A stretch of DNA of 53,249 nucleotides, from positions 1 to 53,249 of the forward strand of contig JADLDR010000009.1 in the NCBI GenBank assembly GCA_020846535.1, in the 5' to 3' direction. Source of the DNA: Armatimonadota bacterium (GTDB lineage Bacteria > Armatimonadota > JADLDR01). This document shows positions 16,409 to 25,686 of the stretch, piece by piece. The stretch's first letter is position 1, and every line of letters begins with the position of its first letter. Below the pieces are notes generated by a model, which saw nothing but the letters and a program-made list of their open reading frames with translations, had not been told where the DNA came from and made no database searches. Made by a program: the position numbers and the translations under genes.

Positions 16409-16771
16409 CTATTGAGGTTCTTCATCGAATCCAAAGGGGCGCTCGAAGCCGTCGAGCCGGTAGCCTTCTCCCAGATCGGCGTCCTCTTCCTCCAAGTGAT
16501 AGCGGCTGAAGAGAAGGCGGGCGGCTTCTTCCAGGAATCCGGCGATCCATTCTTCCTGTCGCAAGGCGGCGACCTGCTCCCGGAGGGCGGCGACCCGTTC
16601 GTCTATCTCCGGCAGTTCGTCGGGAGTGGCTTCCTGCCTGTCTTTTCGATACCGTTCCAGCCTTTCCTGCAAGGTGACGCGCCATTCCCGCCACTGGGCC
16701 GCGGTCGGCTCGCCTCCCTCATTGCCTCGGGGCGGCTCTTCGGGCCGGTCATGAGAATGCCTGGTAATCAT
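16409..16771 (-). CDS. Small charged protein of unknown function, probable coiled coil
   Basis: I do not recognise this 120-residue protein. Residues 1-22 are polar and disordered in appearance (His, Pro, Glu). Residues about 25-90 are Arg/Glu-rich with a heptad-like pattern, suggesting a coiled coil. The end is acidic with several Phe residues (FERPFGF). There is no signal peptide or membrane segment. It lies 31 nt after the last glycosyltransferase gene and 35 nt before the kinase gene, so it is probably co-transcribed with both. It could link the kinase to the polysaccharide machinery, but that is only context. Confidence 0.65.
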   Translation of the reverse strand: MITRHSHDRPEEPPRGNEGGEPTAAQWREWRVTLQERLERYRKDRQEATPDELPEIDERVAALREQVAALRQEEWIAGFLEEAARLLFSRYHLEEEDADLGEGYRLDGFERPFGFDEEPQ

Positions 16772-16802
16772 GGTTCATTGTATCATAGAACGGTCGGCGG
16801 GG

Positions 16803-17945
16803 TCAAGGGGGGGGCCGCTCGAACTCGCGCCCGGAGGCCGGAGCCGACCGGTTTCGGGCATGCCGGCAGCAAAGTTCTTCATAGCGGGCGGTGACGGCCT
16901 CCCAACTGAAAGCGGCCCGGGCGCGGCTGCGGGCCAGATAGCGGAATGTGGAGAGGCTGTCTGGATCAGCAATCAATCTCTGAAGCTGGCGGGCCAGGTC
17001 GTCTCCATCCTCGCTCCTCTGAAAAACAACCCCGGCTTCCCCCAGGGCTTCGATGTTGGCAGGGAGGTCGCTGGCAAGGATCGCGGCCCCGGCTCCCATC
17101 GCCTCCACCAGAACCGGATGAGTTCCGCCTGCGGCGGTGGGAAGGACGAAAAGAGCGCAGTGCCGGAGCAGCCGCCGGTAGGGTTCCCCAAAGACATAGC
17201 CGAGGAAGCGGATGCGCGGATTTCGGCGGGATTTCAGGGACGCGATATAGCTCTCGCTGTAGGGCGCGTCACCGACAATGATGAGTTCCAGGTCGGTCGC
17301 TACCCGCTGGTAGGCAGAAATGAGTTCGTGCGCCCGATTTTCCGGAACGAGCCGCCCCACAAAGAGGATGTACTCCCGCCGCTTCAATCCAAACGGCGGC
17401 TCTTCTTCCTCATTTTTCGGGTCAATGTCGGTCCCATAGGCGATATAGGTGGTTTCCAGGCCGTAACGGGCGCGGTAGTATTCCCGGATACCGAGCGCAT
17501 CGGTGATGACATGGGTAGCGCACCGTCCGGCCAGCCATTCGCAGAGGCCGAGATACCTTCGGGCGAAGGCGTTCCACTTATCGCGCGCTCTGTCCAGGCC
17601 GTCCACATTGATAAGGGTGGGTGTTCCCGATAGGCGGGGAAGCAGGGTGAAGGGAGCGTTTCCGACACCCATATAGAGCAAAAGATCATACCGCTGCGGC
17701 AGCGCATGGAGGGTCGAGAGCAGGGTGTGGCAAAAAGTGTCGAGGTATTTGTTTTGCAGGGACGGCAGCGTCACGCGCCGGACGCCCCGGTAATAGAGGC
17801 CGACCGGAGCGACAGCATGACTGCGACAGTAGACGGTAACCTCATGGCCGCGCTCCGCAAGCCTTATGGAAAGCTCCTGGGCACATGTTTCGAAGCCGCT
17901 GTAGGCCGCCGGGATGCCGCGGGTTCCCAGAATGGCGATTTTCAA
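16803..17945 (-). CDS. Glycosyltransferase family 4, DUF1972 type (rhamnosyltransferase-like)
   Basis: This 380-residue cytosolic glycosyltransferase starts with KIAILGTRGIPAAYSGFET, the N-terminal signature of DUF1972 enzymes that often transfer rhamnose in capsule synthesis. The C-terminal half has the GT-B donor site FVGRLVPENRAHEL and the acidic segment HPVLVEAMGAGAAILAS. The start is TTG at 17945, decided by GGAGGTGA just upstream and a TTGA overlap with the preceding stop. It is the last clear sugar transferase of the operon. Sugar specificity is not proven. Confidence 0.9.
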   Translation of the reverse strand: MKIAILGTRGIPAAYSGFETCAQELSIRLAERGHEVTVYCRSHAVAPVGLYYRGVRRVTLPSLQNKYLDTFCHTLLSTLHALPQRYDLLLYMGVGNAPFTLLPRLSGTPTLINVDGLDRARDKWNAFARRYLGLCEWLAGRCATHVITDALGIREYYRARYGLETTYIAYGTDIDPKNEEEEPPFGLKRREYILFVGRLVPENRAHELISAYQRVATDLELIIVGDAPYSESYIASLKSRRNPRIRFLGYVFGEPYRRLLRHCALFVLPTAAGGTHPVLVEAMGAGAAILASDLPANIEALGEAGVVFQRSEDGDDLARQLQRLIADPDSLSTFRYLARSRARAAFSWEAVTARYEELCCRHARNRSAPASGREFERPPP

Positions 17946-19165
17946 GCTGTCACCTCCTGATACAGGTCGCGGATGCTTTGATAATGCCGCTCCGGATCGC
18001 ATATCTCGCGCACAAGCTGCCAGCCGGTCTGCCCCATCTCCCGCGCCTCCTGAGGGCGGTTCCACAGCGCCTGGAGGCAGGCGGCCAGAGCCTCTGCGCT
18101 TCCGGGCGGGAAAAGCAGGCCTGTGCTTCCGTGCTTCACCAGTTCGGGGATAGCCCCGATCTCGGCCCCGACAACCGCCTTGCGGTGCGAAAACGCCTCG
18201 GTGATGGTCAGGCCGAAGACCTCGTACCATTCGGACGGAACCACCACGAACCGTGCTCCGGCAATAAGACGGCGCAGCGGTTCGCCTTCCTGGAACCCGA
18301 GGAATTTCACCCGCTCCCCCATTTTTTCGGCCTTGCGTTCCAGAAAAGGGCGCATCTCTCCCTCTCCGGCGATGTAGAGCGCGACTTCCCCGGCTTTTTC
18401 CAGGGCGCTGAGCAGAGTTTCCAGCCCTTTTTCGGGCGCGAGGCGACCGAAATAGAACGCGTAAGGGGTGTCAGGTGGCGAGAACCGACAGGTCGGCAGG
18501 CGGACCGGATGAGGGATCGTGCGGATGCGGTCTTCCGGCCAGCCGAAAGAGGCCATCGTCTCCGCCATAAAACGGCTGGGGGCGATGAAGCGGCTGACCG
18601 CCTGCCGGTAGAGCGGCCACAGGCGCTGGATGTGCATCTCGACAGCGGCCATAAGGGAAGCCGAAAGAGAGTTTTTCACGCACCGGCGGGTGGCCGCCCG
18701 AAGGAAACGCCTGTCCCGGCAGTCGGCGCAGGGATCGCCCCGGCAGTAGAGCCTGTAATTAGGGCAGATAAGCTGATACTCATGGAGCGTCATGACCGCG
18801 GGAACACCCCGGCTTTTGAGAACGCTCAACACAGATGGGGTCAATTGATGCTGGATGAGATGAAGGTGGGCAAGGGCAGGCCGGACGACGCCCACTAGGT
18901 TTTCCAGCTTTCTCCTGGCTTCCAGAGAGTAAAAAGACCGAAGCGCAGCCGTCAATTTGCGCCATGGTGAGGCTTTCAGGAGGCGGTTGTAGTCCTGTTG
19001 ATCGACAAAAAAGGAGGCATACGGGCTGGGGCGGTTGGCGGGGTGAGCCATCGCGAATGGAATCACTTTATGCCCCCGGGATTCGAGAAGATCGCTCAGG
19101 TCGAAGCAGTAGCGTTCCGACCCGCCGAAAAGATGGTAAAACTTGTTGACCATCAGGATATTCAT
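17942..19165 (-). CDS. Glycosyltransferase family 4
   Basis: This 407-residue protein is a GT-B retaining glycosyltransferase. It begins MNILMVNKFYHLFGGSERYC, with the acceptor-side GGSE motif, and has the donor-side segments YFGRLAPEKGLETLL and EVFGLTITEAFSHRK, containing the E-x7-E pair. A cluster of cysteines (CPNYRLYCRGDPCADC near residue 140, with another Cys further on) looks like a metal-binding insert seen in some family members. The ATG at 19165 overlaps the preceding stop in ATGA, so translation is coupled. It adds a sugar to the lipid-linked repeat unit. Confidence 0.9.
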   Translation of the reverse strand: MNILMVNKFYHLFGGSERYCFDLSDLLESRGHKVIPFAMAHPANRPSPYASFFVDQQDYNRLLKASPWRKLTAALRSFYSLEARRKLENLVGVVRPALAHLHLIQHQLTPSVLSVLKSRGVPAVMTLHEYQLICPNYRLYCRGDPCADCRDRRFLRAATRRCVKNSLSASLMAAVEMHIQRLWPLYRQAVSRFIAPSRFMAETMASFGWPEDRIRTIPHPVRLPTCRFSPPDTPYAFYFGRLAPEKGLETLLSALEKAGEVALYIAGEGEMRPFLERKAEKMGERVKFLGFQEGEPLRRLIAGARFVVVPSEWYEVFGLTITEAFSHRKAVVGAEIGAIPELVKHGSTGLLFPPGSAEALAACLQALWNRPQEAREMGQTGWQLVREICDPERHYQSIRDLYQEVTA

Positions 19166-20109
19166 GGCTGGCTCCCTGAAGTCAGGCAGTTTTTGAGGAC
19201 CGCCGCATAGCCTTTCGCCATCTGGCGGGCTTGCCCGCCTTTTCCGCCGGCTGCCGCGGCCTTGATCCGCCAGACTGTCCAGCGCAAGACGGCACCGAAC
19301 GCCATCAGCGCGATATGGGCCGTAGCCGCCGGTGAGGAACGATAGGCTCGGAAAAATCGCTGCATCCCCTGGGCCTGGCGAAGCAGTTTGCAGGCAGGCT
19401 CCCGGCCTGTGGCGTGGGACAGCAGATGCACGACCCGAGCCTGGGGAATATGCCAGATCGGCCATCCTGACTGGCGGGCGCGAAAACACCAGTCCAGGTC
19501 TTCGCCGTAGAGAAAAATCTCTTCATCGAGCGGGCCTGCCTCTTCCCATGCCTGCCTGCGAACCATGAGGCAGGCTCCCGCAACCCAATCCACCGGCAGG
19601 GGTTCTTCCGGGGGCCTTGCGAGGCGAGCCAGCCGGTTCCCCACAGGCCTTCCGGCGGGCAGCCATCGGTAAAGATAAAATTGGCATACGGCTTCGGTCA
19701 GGAGATCGGGGAAGCGGCCCCATGAAGGCTGCAAGCTGCCATCGGGATTGAGCAGACGCGGCCCCGCGGCTCCAACCTCCGGGTTTCGTTCCACAAATTC
19801 GAGGAGGCGGGCCACGCCGCCCGGCAAAATCAGGGTATCCGGGTTGAGAATCAGAAGGTATCTCCCCAGGCTTCTACGTCCCCCTTCGTTCGCGGCGCGG
19901 GCGAAGCCCAGGTTGCGCCCCAGGGAAACGAATCGAGCCGCCGGGAAGCCCTGTACCACCATTTCCCGGCTTCCGTCGCTGGAAGCGTTGTCCATGACCC
20001 ATATTTCGGAAGGGGCAGCGATAGATTGCAGGTCGGCTTGCAGCGATTCGAGGCAATCCCGGAGGCAGTCACGGCTGTTCCAGTTGACGATGATAGCGGA
20101 TAACAGCAT
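19162..20109 (-). CDS. Glycosyltransferase family 2 (WcaA/rhamnosyltransferase-like)
   Basis: This 315-residue protein is a GT-A inverting glycosyltransferase. Visible motifs are SAIIVNWNSRDCL, MDNASSDGS, the metal-binding LILNPDT (DxD-like NPD), VAGACLMVRR and FLYGEDLDWCFRA, which is the ED-x-D catalytic base region. GGAG precedes the ATG at 20109. The stop of the upstream polymerase gene lies 2 nt before it. It is a standard member of O-antigen and exopolysaccharide operons; the donor sugar is unknown. Confidence 0.92.
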   Translation of the reverse strand: MLLSAIIVNWNSRDCLRDCLESLQADLQSIAAPSEIWVMDNASSDGSREMVVQGFPAARFVSLGRNLGFARAANEGGRRSLGRYLLILNPDTLILPGGVARLLEFVERNPEVGAAGPRLLNPDGSLQPSWGRFPDLLTEAVCQFYLYRWLPAGRPVGNRLARLARPPEEPLPVDWVAGACLMVRRQAWEEAGPLDEEIFLYGEDLDWCFRARQSGWPIWHIPQARVVHLLSHATGREPACKLLRQAQGMQRFFRAYRSSPAATAHIALMAFGAVLRWTVWRIKAAAAGGKGGQARQMAKGYAAVLKNCLTSGSQP

Positions 20110-20111
20110 AT

Positions 20112-21431
20112 TCACTCCTTCAGCTCGGTTTCGGCAGTTGCCAGGCCGAGAAGCACCCAGAACGGCATGAGATAGCGGATATCGAACAGCAACGCGGCCA
20201 GGCCAAGCCCGGACAGGGAGGCGGAAATGGCGGACAGCCAGGTGCGGCCTGCCGGGGATGCTCGCCGCCACCGATCTTTGACCGCCCGGATCAGGGCGGC
20301 GGCAGCCCATAAGAGCGCAAACAGGCCGGGCAGGCCGGACTCGAAGGCTACGGTGGTGAAGAGGCCGCCGACACTGCCGCCTCTCTGCTGCGTGAGGGCG
20401 GCAATTTTGCCGTCCAGGACGGCTTTCACGCTGCCCGGCCCCGCCCCGATCCAGGGCGAGCGGGACACATGTTCGATGACGGCCCGGCCTGTCTCGATGC
20501 GCCAGTTGGCGGAGGATTCGGTGCGATCCAGGCTTTTGCGGAGGCGTTCTGTCATGGCAGGCAGCCGGCCGGGTCCCCAGAGCGCCGCCCCGGCCAGAAG
20601 GCAGGCGGGCATCAACAGGAGCGCGACCGCAGGGCGGGCCAGACGCGGGTCGCGGCGGCAGAGCATCCCCTGTAAAGCCAGAGCCGGGATCAGAAGGAGC
20701 CAGGCGGTCCGCACCTGGGTCAGGCCCAGGACGACTAGCGCCAGCGCCATCCCCCCTATGCCCGACAGCCTTTGGCCGGCAGTGTCCGCTTCCATCAGCA
20801 GGCATATCAGGAAGGGCGCGACGGAGAGCAAATAAAGGCCCAGCCAGTCGGCCTCTACGAAGGCGGCCCGCGGGCGCGGCAGGCCTCCGAGAGTCTGAAA
20901 AGCCCCTGTTTCCAGGCCCATCCACCGCCCGGCGAACTGGAGCAGGCCGTGCGCCGCCACACCGATCCCCACCCATCCGTACAGCCTGCATTTGAGCCGC
21001 CAGTCGCCCGGCCCGGAGGCGGCAGCCGTGACAACGGCATAGGCGGGCAGAATGCATAGCTGGCGCAGGCCGTCCGCCAGGCAAGGGGTACGGAGCAATC
21101 CCACGGCCTGTAGGCCCCACAGGGCGGCAGCGGGCCACAGCAATGGATGAGCCATTCTGAGGCTTGCGCTTCCGCCCCACCGCCTGGCGCAGGCGATCAC
21201 GGCTATCACCTGCGCTCCTCTGAGAACGGCCCCGGAAGAAGGTAGCAGCGTCAGCCTCAATGCATCGAGAGGCGCAAGCCCCAGAAGGAGCCAGACATCG
21301 ATAAAGGGCCTCCGGGCTGCTGCCACGGCATAGAGACCGGAGGCTCCCAGAACTATAGCCCACATCGGCGAGCGGGCGGACATCGCCCCGATCATCCCGG
21401 AGGCTGCCATCATCGCCAGAAGCCGTTTCAT
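20112..21431 (-). CDS. O-antigen ligase/polymerase-like membrane protein
   Basis: This 439-residue protein is very hydrophobic with about ten to twelve membrane helices. A long polar loop in the C-terminal half carries SANWRIETGRAVIEHVSRSPWIGAGPGSV, the typical Wzy_C loop with R and G-x-G-x-G residues. It should polymerise or ligate lipid-linked repeat units on the outer face of the inner membrane. The ATG at 21431 overlaps the previous stop in ATGA. Whether it acts as polymerase (Wzy) or ligase (WaaL) cannot be told from sequence alone. Confidence 0.85.
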   Translation of the reverse strand: MKRLLAMMAASGMIGAMSARSPMWAIVLGASGLYAVAAARRPFIDVWLLLGLAPLDALRLTLLPSSGAVLRGAQVIAVIACARRWGGSASLRMAHPLLWPAAALWGLQAVGLLRTPCLADGLRQLCILPAYAVVTAAASGPGDWRLKCRLYGWVGIGVAAHGLLQFAGRWMGLETGAFQTLGGLPRPRAAFVEADWLGLYLLSVAPFLICLLMEADTAGQRLSGIGGMALALVVLGLTQVRTAWLLLIPALALQGMLCRRDPRLARPAVALLLMPACLLAGAALWGPGRLPAMTERLRKSLDRTESSANWRIETGRAVIEHVSRSPWIGAGPGSVKAVLDGKIAALTQQRGGSVGGLFTTVAFESGLPGLFALLWAAAALIRAVKDRWRRASPAGRTWLSAISASLSGLGLAALLFDIRYLMPFWVLLGLATAETELKE

Positions 21432-22648
21432 TGGGCGCAGGCAGGCTGGAAAGCCGGTTCCAGGCATGCCATCATCTCCTGAAGGCGGACATCCCAGCGG
21501 AAAGGCAGCATCGCCTCCCGCCTTCGCACGGCGAGGCCGGGCGTATTATCGCGGAGCGCCATCGCGACCGCTTCGATATAATGTTCCTTTTCCGCTATGG
21601 TAACCAGGCCGCCGAACCGCTCGCTCCGGATGACTGGAGTGGCGATGACAGGCTTTCCGGCGGCAAGGCAGCGATAAACTTTCAGCGGATCCATCGAAAG
21701 GGTGTATGGGTTGATCCGGTGCGGCAAAAGGGCGGCATCGAAGGTCGCAATTAAGGAATCCGCACGGCGGCAGGGAACCGGCCCCGTCAGTTCGAGGTTT
21801 TGAAATCGCCGGGACAGAGATTTCCAGAAAGGCCGATGCGCTTTCTCGACAGGGCCGGCCAGAACCAGCGTCCCCCGGCGGGCGGAGAGCAGTTCCTCAA
21901 CAAGATCGGTATCCATGCGTTCATCGATAGAGCCGATGTAGCCCAGGATGGGGCGCGGATAGAGTAACGGCAAGCTATCAAGATTGTTCGGGATGTCGAC
22001 ACCGTTCGGGATGACCCGTATATCCGCCCGATGCGGCTTCAAGGATTCGGCCAGTGGCGCGGAGACGGCGAAGACGGCTCCGGCACGAGGCAGGAGCCTG
22101 CGGTAGCTTTCCTCAAACCGCACTCTTCGGGCCGGGGAAAGCCAGGCCACTTCGGGAACGGCATCCACACAGTCACAGACCACAGGAGCGCCGGAAAAGG
22201 TTTCGGCTACTAACTCGGCATAAGGGCAGGGCGGATAGAGCCAGAGCAGCGGATTGTTTATTTCACAGCGGGCCGCCCACCGCCGGAGCCGCTCCTTAAG
22301 AATGCGACGATTATAATTGGCTGCCCGGCCCTCCATGAAGCGCGTCTGGGGCAGCGGCATCCACTGCGTCCGGCGCTGGAGCCTCCCGTCCGGGCGATCT
22401 GCTCGCAAGCGAGTCAGGTCGTCTTTAAGGCGGTGGCGGGCCAGGGGATCCCCGCAGGCCGCGCGGCACAGGGAACCGGCGATATCGAGCGCGTGCAGAG
22501 GGGGCTCCAGGTGCAGGACGCGCCTGACCAGGGGGTGGCGGCTCAGGGATTCGGCGATTCTTTCGTTGCGCCGCCCGAAGAAGCCGCCATCGTTCTGATA
22601 CCAGACCACGATGATATCAATCGGCGTATTCAGCCGGGCGACAGACAT
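21428..22648 (-). CDS. Glycosyltransferase, GT-B fold (TuaH-like)
   Basis: This 406-residue protein resembles TuaH-type glycosyltransferases. Segments seen are DIIVVWYQNDGGFFG near the start, VVCDCVDAVPEVAW, VFAVSAPLAESL, VIPNGVD, LGYIGSIDERMD and the donor-site stretch PLKVYRCLAAGKPVIAT. The ATG at 22648 has AAAGGA upstream but lies inside the end of the previous gene, giving a 32-nt overlap. It belongs to the polysaccharide operon; acceptor and donor are unknown. Confidence 0.85.
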   Translation of the reverse strand: MSVARLNTPIDIIVVWYQNDGGFFGRRNERIAESLSRHPLVRRVLHLEPPLHALDIAGSLCRAACGDPLARHRLKDDLTRLRADRPDGRLQRRTQWMPLPQTRFMEGRAANYNRRILKERLRRWAARCEINNPLLWLYPPCPYAELVAETFSGAPVVCDCVDAVPEVAWLSPARRVRFEESYRRLLPRAGAVFAVSAPLAESLKPHRADIRVIPNGVDIPNNLDSLPLLYPRPILGYIGSIDERMDTDLVEELLSARRGTLVLAGPVEKAHRPFWKSLSRRFQNLELTGPVPCRRADSLIATFDAALLPHRINPYTLSMDPLKVYRCLAAGKPVIATPVIRSERFGGLVTIAEKEHYIEAVAMALRDNTPGLAVRRREAMLPFRWDVRLQEMMACLEPAFQPACAQ

Positions 22649-23801
22649 GGGAATCCTTTCTGACGGCCTGCTCCCAGACCGCCTCCAGCCGAGAGGCAAC
22701 GGCAGGCCAGGTGAAATGGCGCTCGGCCCGGAGCCTTCCATACCTGCCCAGTTCTCCGGCCAATTCGGGATCGGCGAGAAGGGCTGTGGCGGCTTCGATA
22801 AAGGCGAGGCGGTCGTTCTGGGGGATGAGCAGGCCGCATTTACCGTCTTCGACAGCCTCGCGGACGCCCCCGCAGTCGGTTCCGATCACCGCTTTGCCGC
22901 AGGCGGAGGCTTCCAGATAAACCATTCCGAAGCCTTCCACATCTCCGCTGTCCGGGATTTCGTAGGGCAGGAGAGCGAAGAGGGCGCAGGCATTGTAATA
23001 TCCGGGCAGTTCGCAGGCCGGGACCGCCCCGGCAAAGCGGACATAAGGTTGCAGGTGCATGGCTTCCGCCAGCTTTTCCAGCGAGGGACGCTCCGGGCCG
23101 TCTCCGACAATGAGGTAAACCAGGCCTGGGATGCGCCGGATCAGTTCCGGCAGGGCGCGAATGATCTGAGCGTGGCCTTTTCGTTCCACAAGCCGGGCAA
23201 CCGAGAGGATGACGCGATGCCCTTCCAGTCCATGCTTTTGCCGGAGGGAGGCAATGTCCAGCCCGGGGCGGAACCGCTCTGCTTCCACGCCCGGGTGGAT
23301 GACGCTGATCTTTTCAGGCGGAACGCCCAGGGATATGAGGGTTTCGCGGACATAGCCGCTGACAGCGACCAGCCGGGTCGCCCTGCCCAGGATCAGCCGC
23401 CGCAGCCAGCGCCGGTAACGGTTCCGGCCCATGACCAGAATATCGAGGCCGTGCGTATAAACGAGGTAGGGAACGCCACAGACGGCCTGCATCAGCACGC
23501 CGGTCAGGGCCACTTCGTTCAGAACGCCGAACTGAAGGAGGGAGACCGGGCGCTGCCGGCAGAGGCGGGCGGCGGACCGGAAGGCAGGAAGCCAGCCGGG
23601 CTTGATCCAGGGGGTACGGGTCAGCATGCGGCTTCGGTGAATGGAATAGGGCTGACTGGCGTCGAACTGCCTGTCGCCGGGGACAGGTTCGGAGAGAACC
23701 TCGATGGAGCCGGGCCGGGCGTGGCGGCAGATTTCGTGCAGCAGGGTCTGGACCCCACCGATGACAGGGGCAAAGGAATGAATGAGCAGCAGTGAACGCA
23801 T
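22617..23801 (-). CDS. Glycosyltransferase family 4 (PimB-like)
   Basis: This 394-residue GT-B enzyme starts with LLLIHSFAPVIGGVQTLL, which contains the GG acceptor loop. It has VIHPGV, the donor-site stretch LSVARLVERKGH, and GFGMVYLEASACGKAVIGT with the E-x7-E type pair. These are typical of alpha-mannosyltransferases such as PimB, though specificity is open. The ATG at 23801 directly abuts the stop of the preceding acyltransferase gene. Length is normal for the family. Confidence 0.92.
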   Translation of the reverse strand: MRSLLLIHSFAPVIGGVQTLLHEICRHARPGSIEVLSEPVPGDRQFDASQPYSIHRSRMLTRTPWIKPGWLPAFRSAARLCRQRPVSLLQFGVLNEVALTGVLMQAVCGVPYLVYTHGLDILVMGRNRYRRWLRRLILGRATRLVAVSGYVRETLISLGVPPEKISVIHPGVEAERFRPGLDIASLRQKHGLEGHRVILSVARLVERKGHAQIIRALPELIRRIPGLVYLIVGDGPERPSLEKLAEAMHLQPYVRFAGAVPACELPGYYNACALFALLPYEIPDSGDVEGFGMVYLEASACGKAVIGTDCGGVREAVEDGKCGLLIPQNDRLAFIEAATALLADPELAGELGRYGRLRAERHFTWPAVASRLEAVWEQAVRKDSHVCRPAEYAD

Positions 23802-24449
23802 TTATAGCTCCTTGATAACGCGGGCCGGGTTGCCTGCGGCCACGCAATCCGGCGGAACGGGCCGGGTGACCACAGAACCGGCCCCGATGACGCTGTTTTT
23901 CCCCACCGAAGCACCCGGCAGGAGGATCGAGTTGATGCCGACCCAGACGTTATCTTCCAGGACGACCGGCTCGCTTTCCAGCGACAGGGCGCAGTGCCGC
24001 AATTCGGGCGTAAGCGGATGGTAATTGCAATCCAGAACGATGATATTTCCGGCCAGCATGCACCGCTTTCCGATCTCCACCCGGCCCACCGCAAAGATGG
24101 ATGTCCCGTGAAGGATGGTCTCATCCCCGATGATGATTCGAGAGCTTTCCAGAAGGGCGTCCAGTTTGACGGGCCGGTTAAGGGCCAAGTGATAGTCCTT
24201 CCAGGATGACGAAAGGGTCACTCTATCACCGAGTTCGACGATGCCCTTTCCGCGGAACAAGGGCCTGCCGATCAATCGCGCTCCGGCCCCGACCCTGACA
24301 TTGCGGTTCCGGCTGAGTACCAGCCAGAGGGCGGTTCTCAGGGCGGCGAGCCTATTATAAACGCTTTGCTGCTGCGCCCTGGTCTGGCGGACGGTGGCGC
24401 GAAGCCAGGCGACCCGCTTCAGCCTGGTTTTCCACAGATCTTGCTGCAT
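23802..24449 (-). CDS. Hexapeptide-repeat acyltransferase (left-handed beta-helix)
   Basis: This 215-residue protein has hexapeptide repeats (VRVGAGARLIG, IIIGDETILHG, VEIGKRCMLAGN) and ends with VGKNSVIGAGSVVTRPVPPDCVAAGNPARVI, the usual end of sugar O-acetyltransferases. A conserved His in DCNYHPL is the likely catalytic base. It probably acetylates a sugar of the polysaccharide. AAGGAG precedes the ATG at 24449. Its first 95 nt overlap the end of the flippase gene in another frame, which is unusually long for this operon. Confidence 0.88.
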   Translation of the reverse strand: MQQDLWKTRLKRVAWLRATVRQTRAQQQSVYNRLAALRTALWLVLSRNRNVRVGAGARLIGRPLFRGKGIVELGDRVTLSSSWKDYHLALNRPVKLDALLESSRIIIGDETILHGTSIFAVGRVEIGKRCMLAGNIIVLDCNYHPLTPELRHCALSLESEPVVLEDNVWVGINSILLPGASVGKNSVIGAGSVVTRPVPPDCVAAGNPARVIKEL

Positions 24450-25686
24450 GGTTTGCTCCTTGTGATGCGGAGGAATGGAACGAATTCATGATTTTGATCA
24501 GGGTCAGCGCCGTGCCTGCCCCAAGCGAAGCCGTAAAGGCCCAGGCGACTCCGGAGGGGCCGTTTTTCAGGGCTATCGGCAGCAGAGGCATCAGAAGGAG
24601 GCTTTGAATCCCCAGGAGGCGAAGAATCCAGGCAGGCTGGCCTGTCGCCAGGAGGAAGCTGCCGGAAACCGCCCCGACCGCCCGGAACGCCCCGTAGAAC
24701 GCCAGCGCCTGGAGGACCGGCGCTGCTTCCCGCCAGGCAGGGCCGTAAAGCGCCACTAGAATATGCGGGGCAGCGCAGCTCATCGCCAAAGCGAGCGGGA
24801 TGACCACGGCCAGCAGCCACAGAAGGTGGCTTCGAAACGCCTGTTTCAAGGCAGCGGGCTCTTTCCGCAGGATCGTGTATGCCGGAAAGATCAGCCTCTG
24901 CGCCAGGTGGGTCATCTGAAGAACGGGCAAGTTCGCCAGATTGAAGGCCATGGAATACAGCCCCAGAGCATGAGCGCCCAGCCACCGCCCTACGATCAGG
25001 TTGTCCAGGCTGGTATAGGCCATCCCGCCCAGGCCGCCCAGCAAAACCTGCCTGCCGTAGGCTACCAGGCGGCGCGATTCTTCCCCGTCGAATCTCAGGG
25101 CAGGACGCCAACGGGCCAGGCGACAGAGAGCGATACTGCTTACGGCGGCGGCCCCGCACTGCCCCCAGGCCAGGCCGAGAATGCCCGCTCCCCGCGAAAG
25201 GGCTGCAAGTGTAATTCCCACAAGGGCCGCCGCGCCCGCCAGTTCCGCGCAGGCCCGGCTCCGATATTGGAGGTGCTTCTCCAGGAGAGCAGCGGGGATA
25301 GCACCCAATCCGCTCCATCCCAGGCTGACGGCAGCGATCCGAAAGAGCGATTGCCGGTGGGGCGCGTTCAAGACGGCTGCCAGCGGGCCGCTCCCGCAGA
25401 GCAGTACCAGCATGGCAAGTGCAGTCATCCCCAGCAGCAAGGGGAATGCGGCGGAGGCGGCCCGCTCCTCGTCTTCGGCATAGATGATGGCCTGCGGCAG
25501 CCCGAAATCGCGCACGGCCCCCAGGGCGGCCGTAACGGCCGCTGCCAGGGCGAGAGCCCCGAAATCCGCGGGAGGGAGCCGGTGGGCCAGGCACAGTTGG
25601 AGGCCCCAGGCCGCCGCACGCGCCGCAAGGCTCCCTGCGCCTGTCCAGGCCGCCCCTGACCGGAATGTTCGCCCGATGGCTGTCAT
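24355..25686 (-). CDS. Polysaccharide flippase, MOP superfamily (Wzx-like)
   Basis: This 443-residue membrane protein has about twelve to fourteen helices and is of the RfbX/MviN-like type. Segments such as FGALALAAAVTAALGAVRDFGL and YTSLDNLIVGRWLGAHALGLYSMAF are typical of Wzx transporters that flip lipid-linked repeat units across the inner membrane. The ATG at 25686 overlaps the previous stop in ATGA. The last 30 or so residues are hydrophilic and are encoded over the start of the next gene. A downstream frameshift extending the tail is possible but cannot be shown here. Confidence 0.88.
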   Translation of the reverse strand: MTAIGRTFRSGAAWTGAGSLAARAAAWGLQLCLAHRLPPADFGALALAAAVTAALGAVRDFGLPQAIIYAEDEERAASAAFPLLLGMTALAMLVLLCGSGPLAAVLNAPHRQSLFRIAAVSLGWSGLGAIPAALLEKHLQYRSRACAELAGAAALVGITLAALSRGAGILGLAWGQCGAAAVSSIALCRLARWRPALRFDGEESRRLVAYGRQVLLGGLGGMAYTSLDNLIVGRWLGAHALGLYSMAFNLANLPVLQMTHLAQRLIFPAYTILRKEPAALKQAFRSHLLWLLAVVIPLALAMSCAAPHILVALYGPAWREAAPVLQALAFYGAFRAVGAVSGSFLLATGQPAWILRLLGIQSLLLMPLLPIALKNGPSGVAWAFTASLGAGTALTLIKIMNSFHSSASQGANHAARSVENQAEAGRLASRHRPPDQGAAAKRL

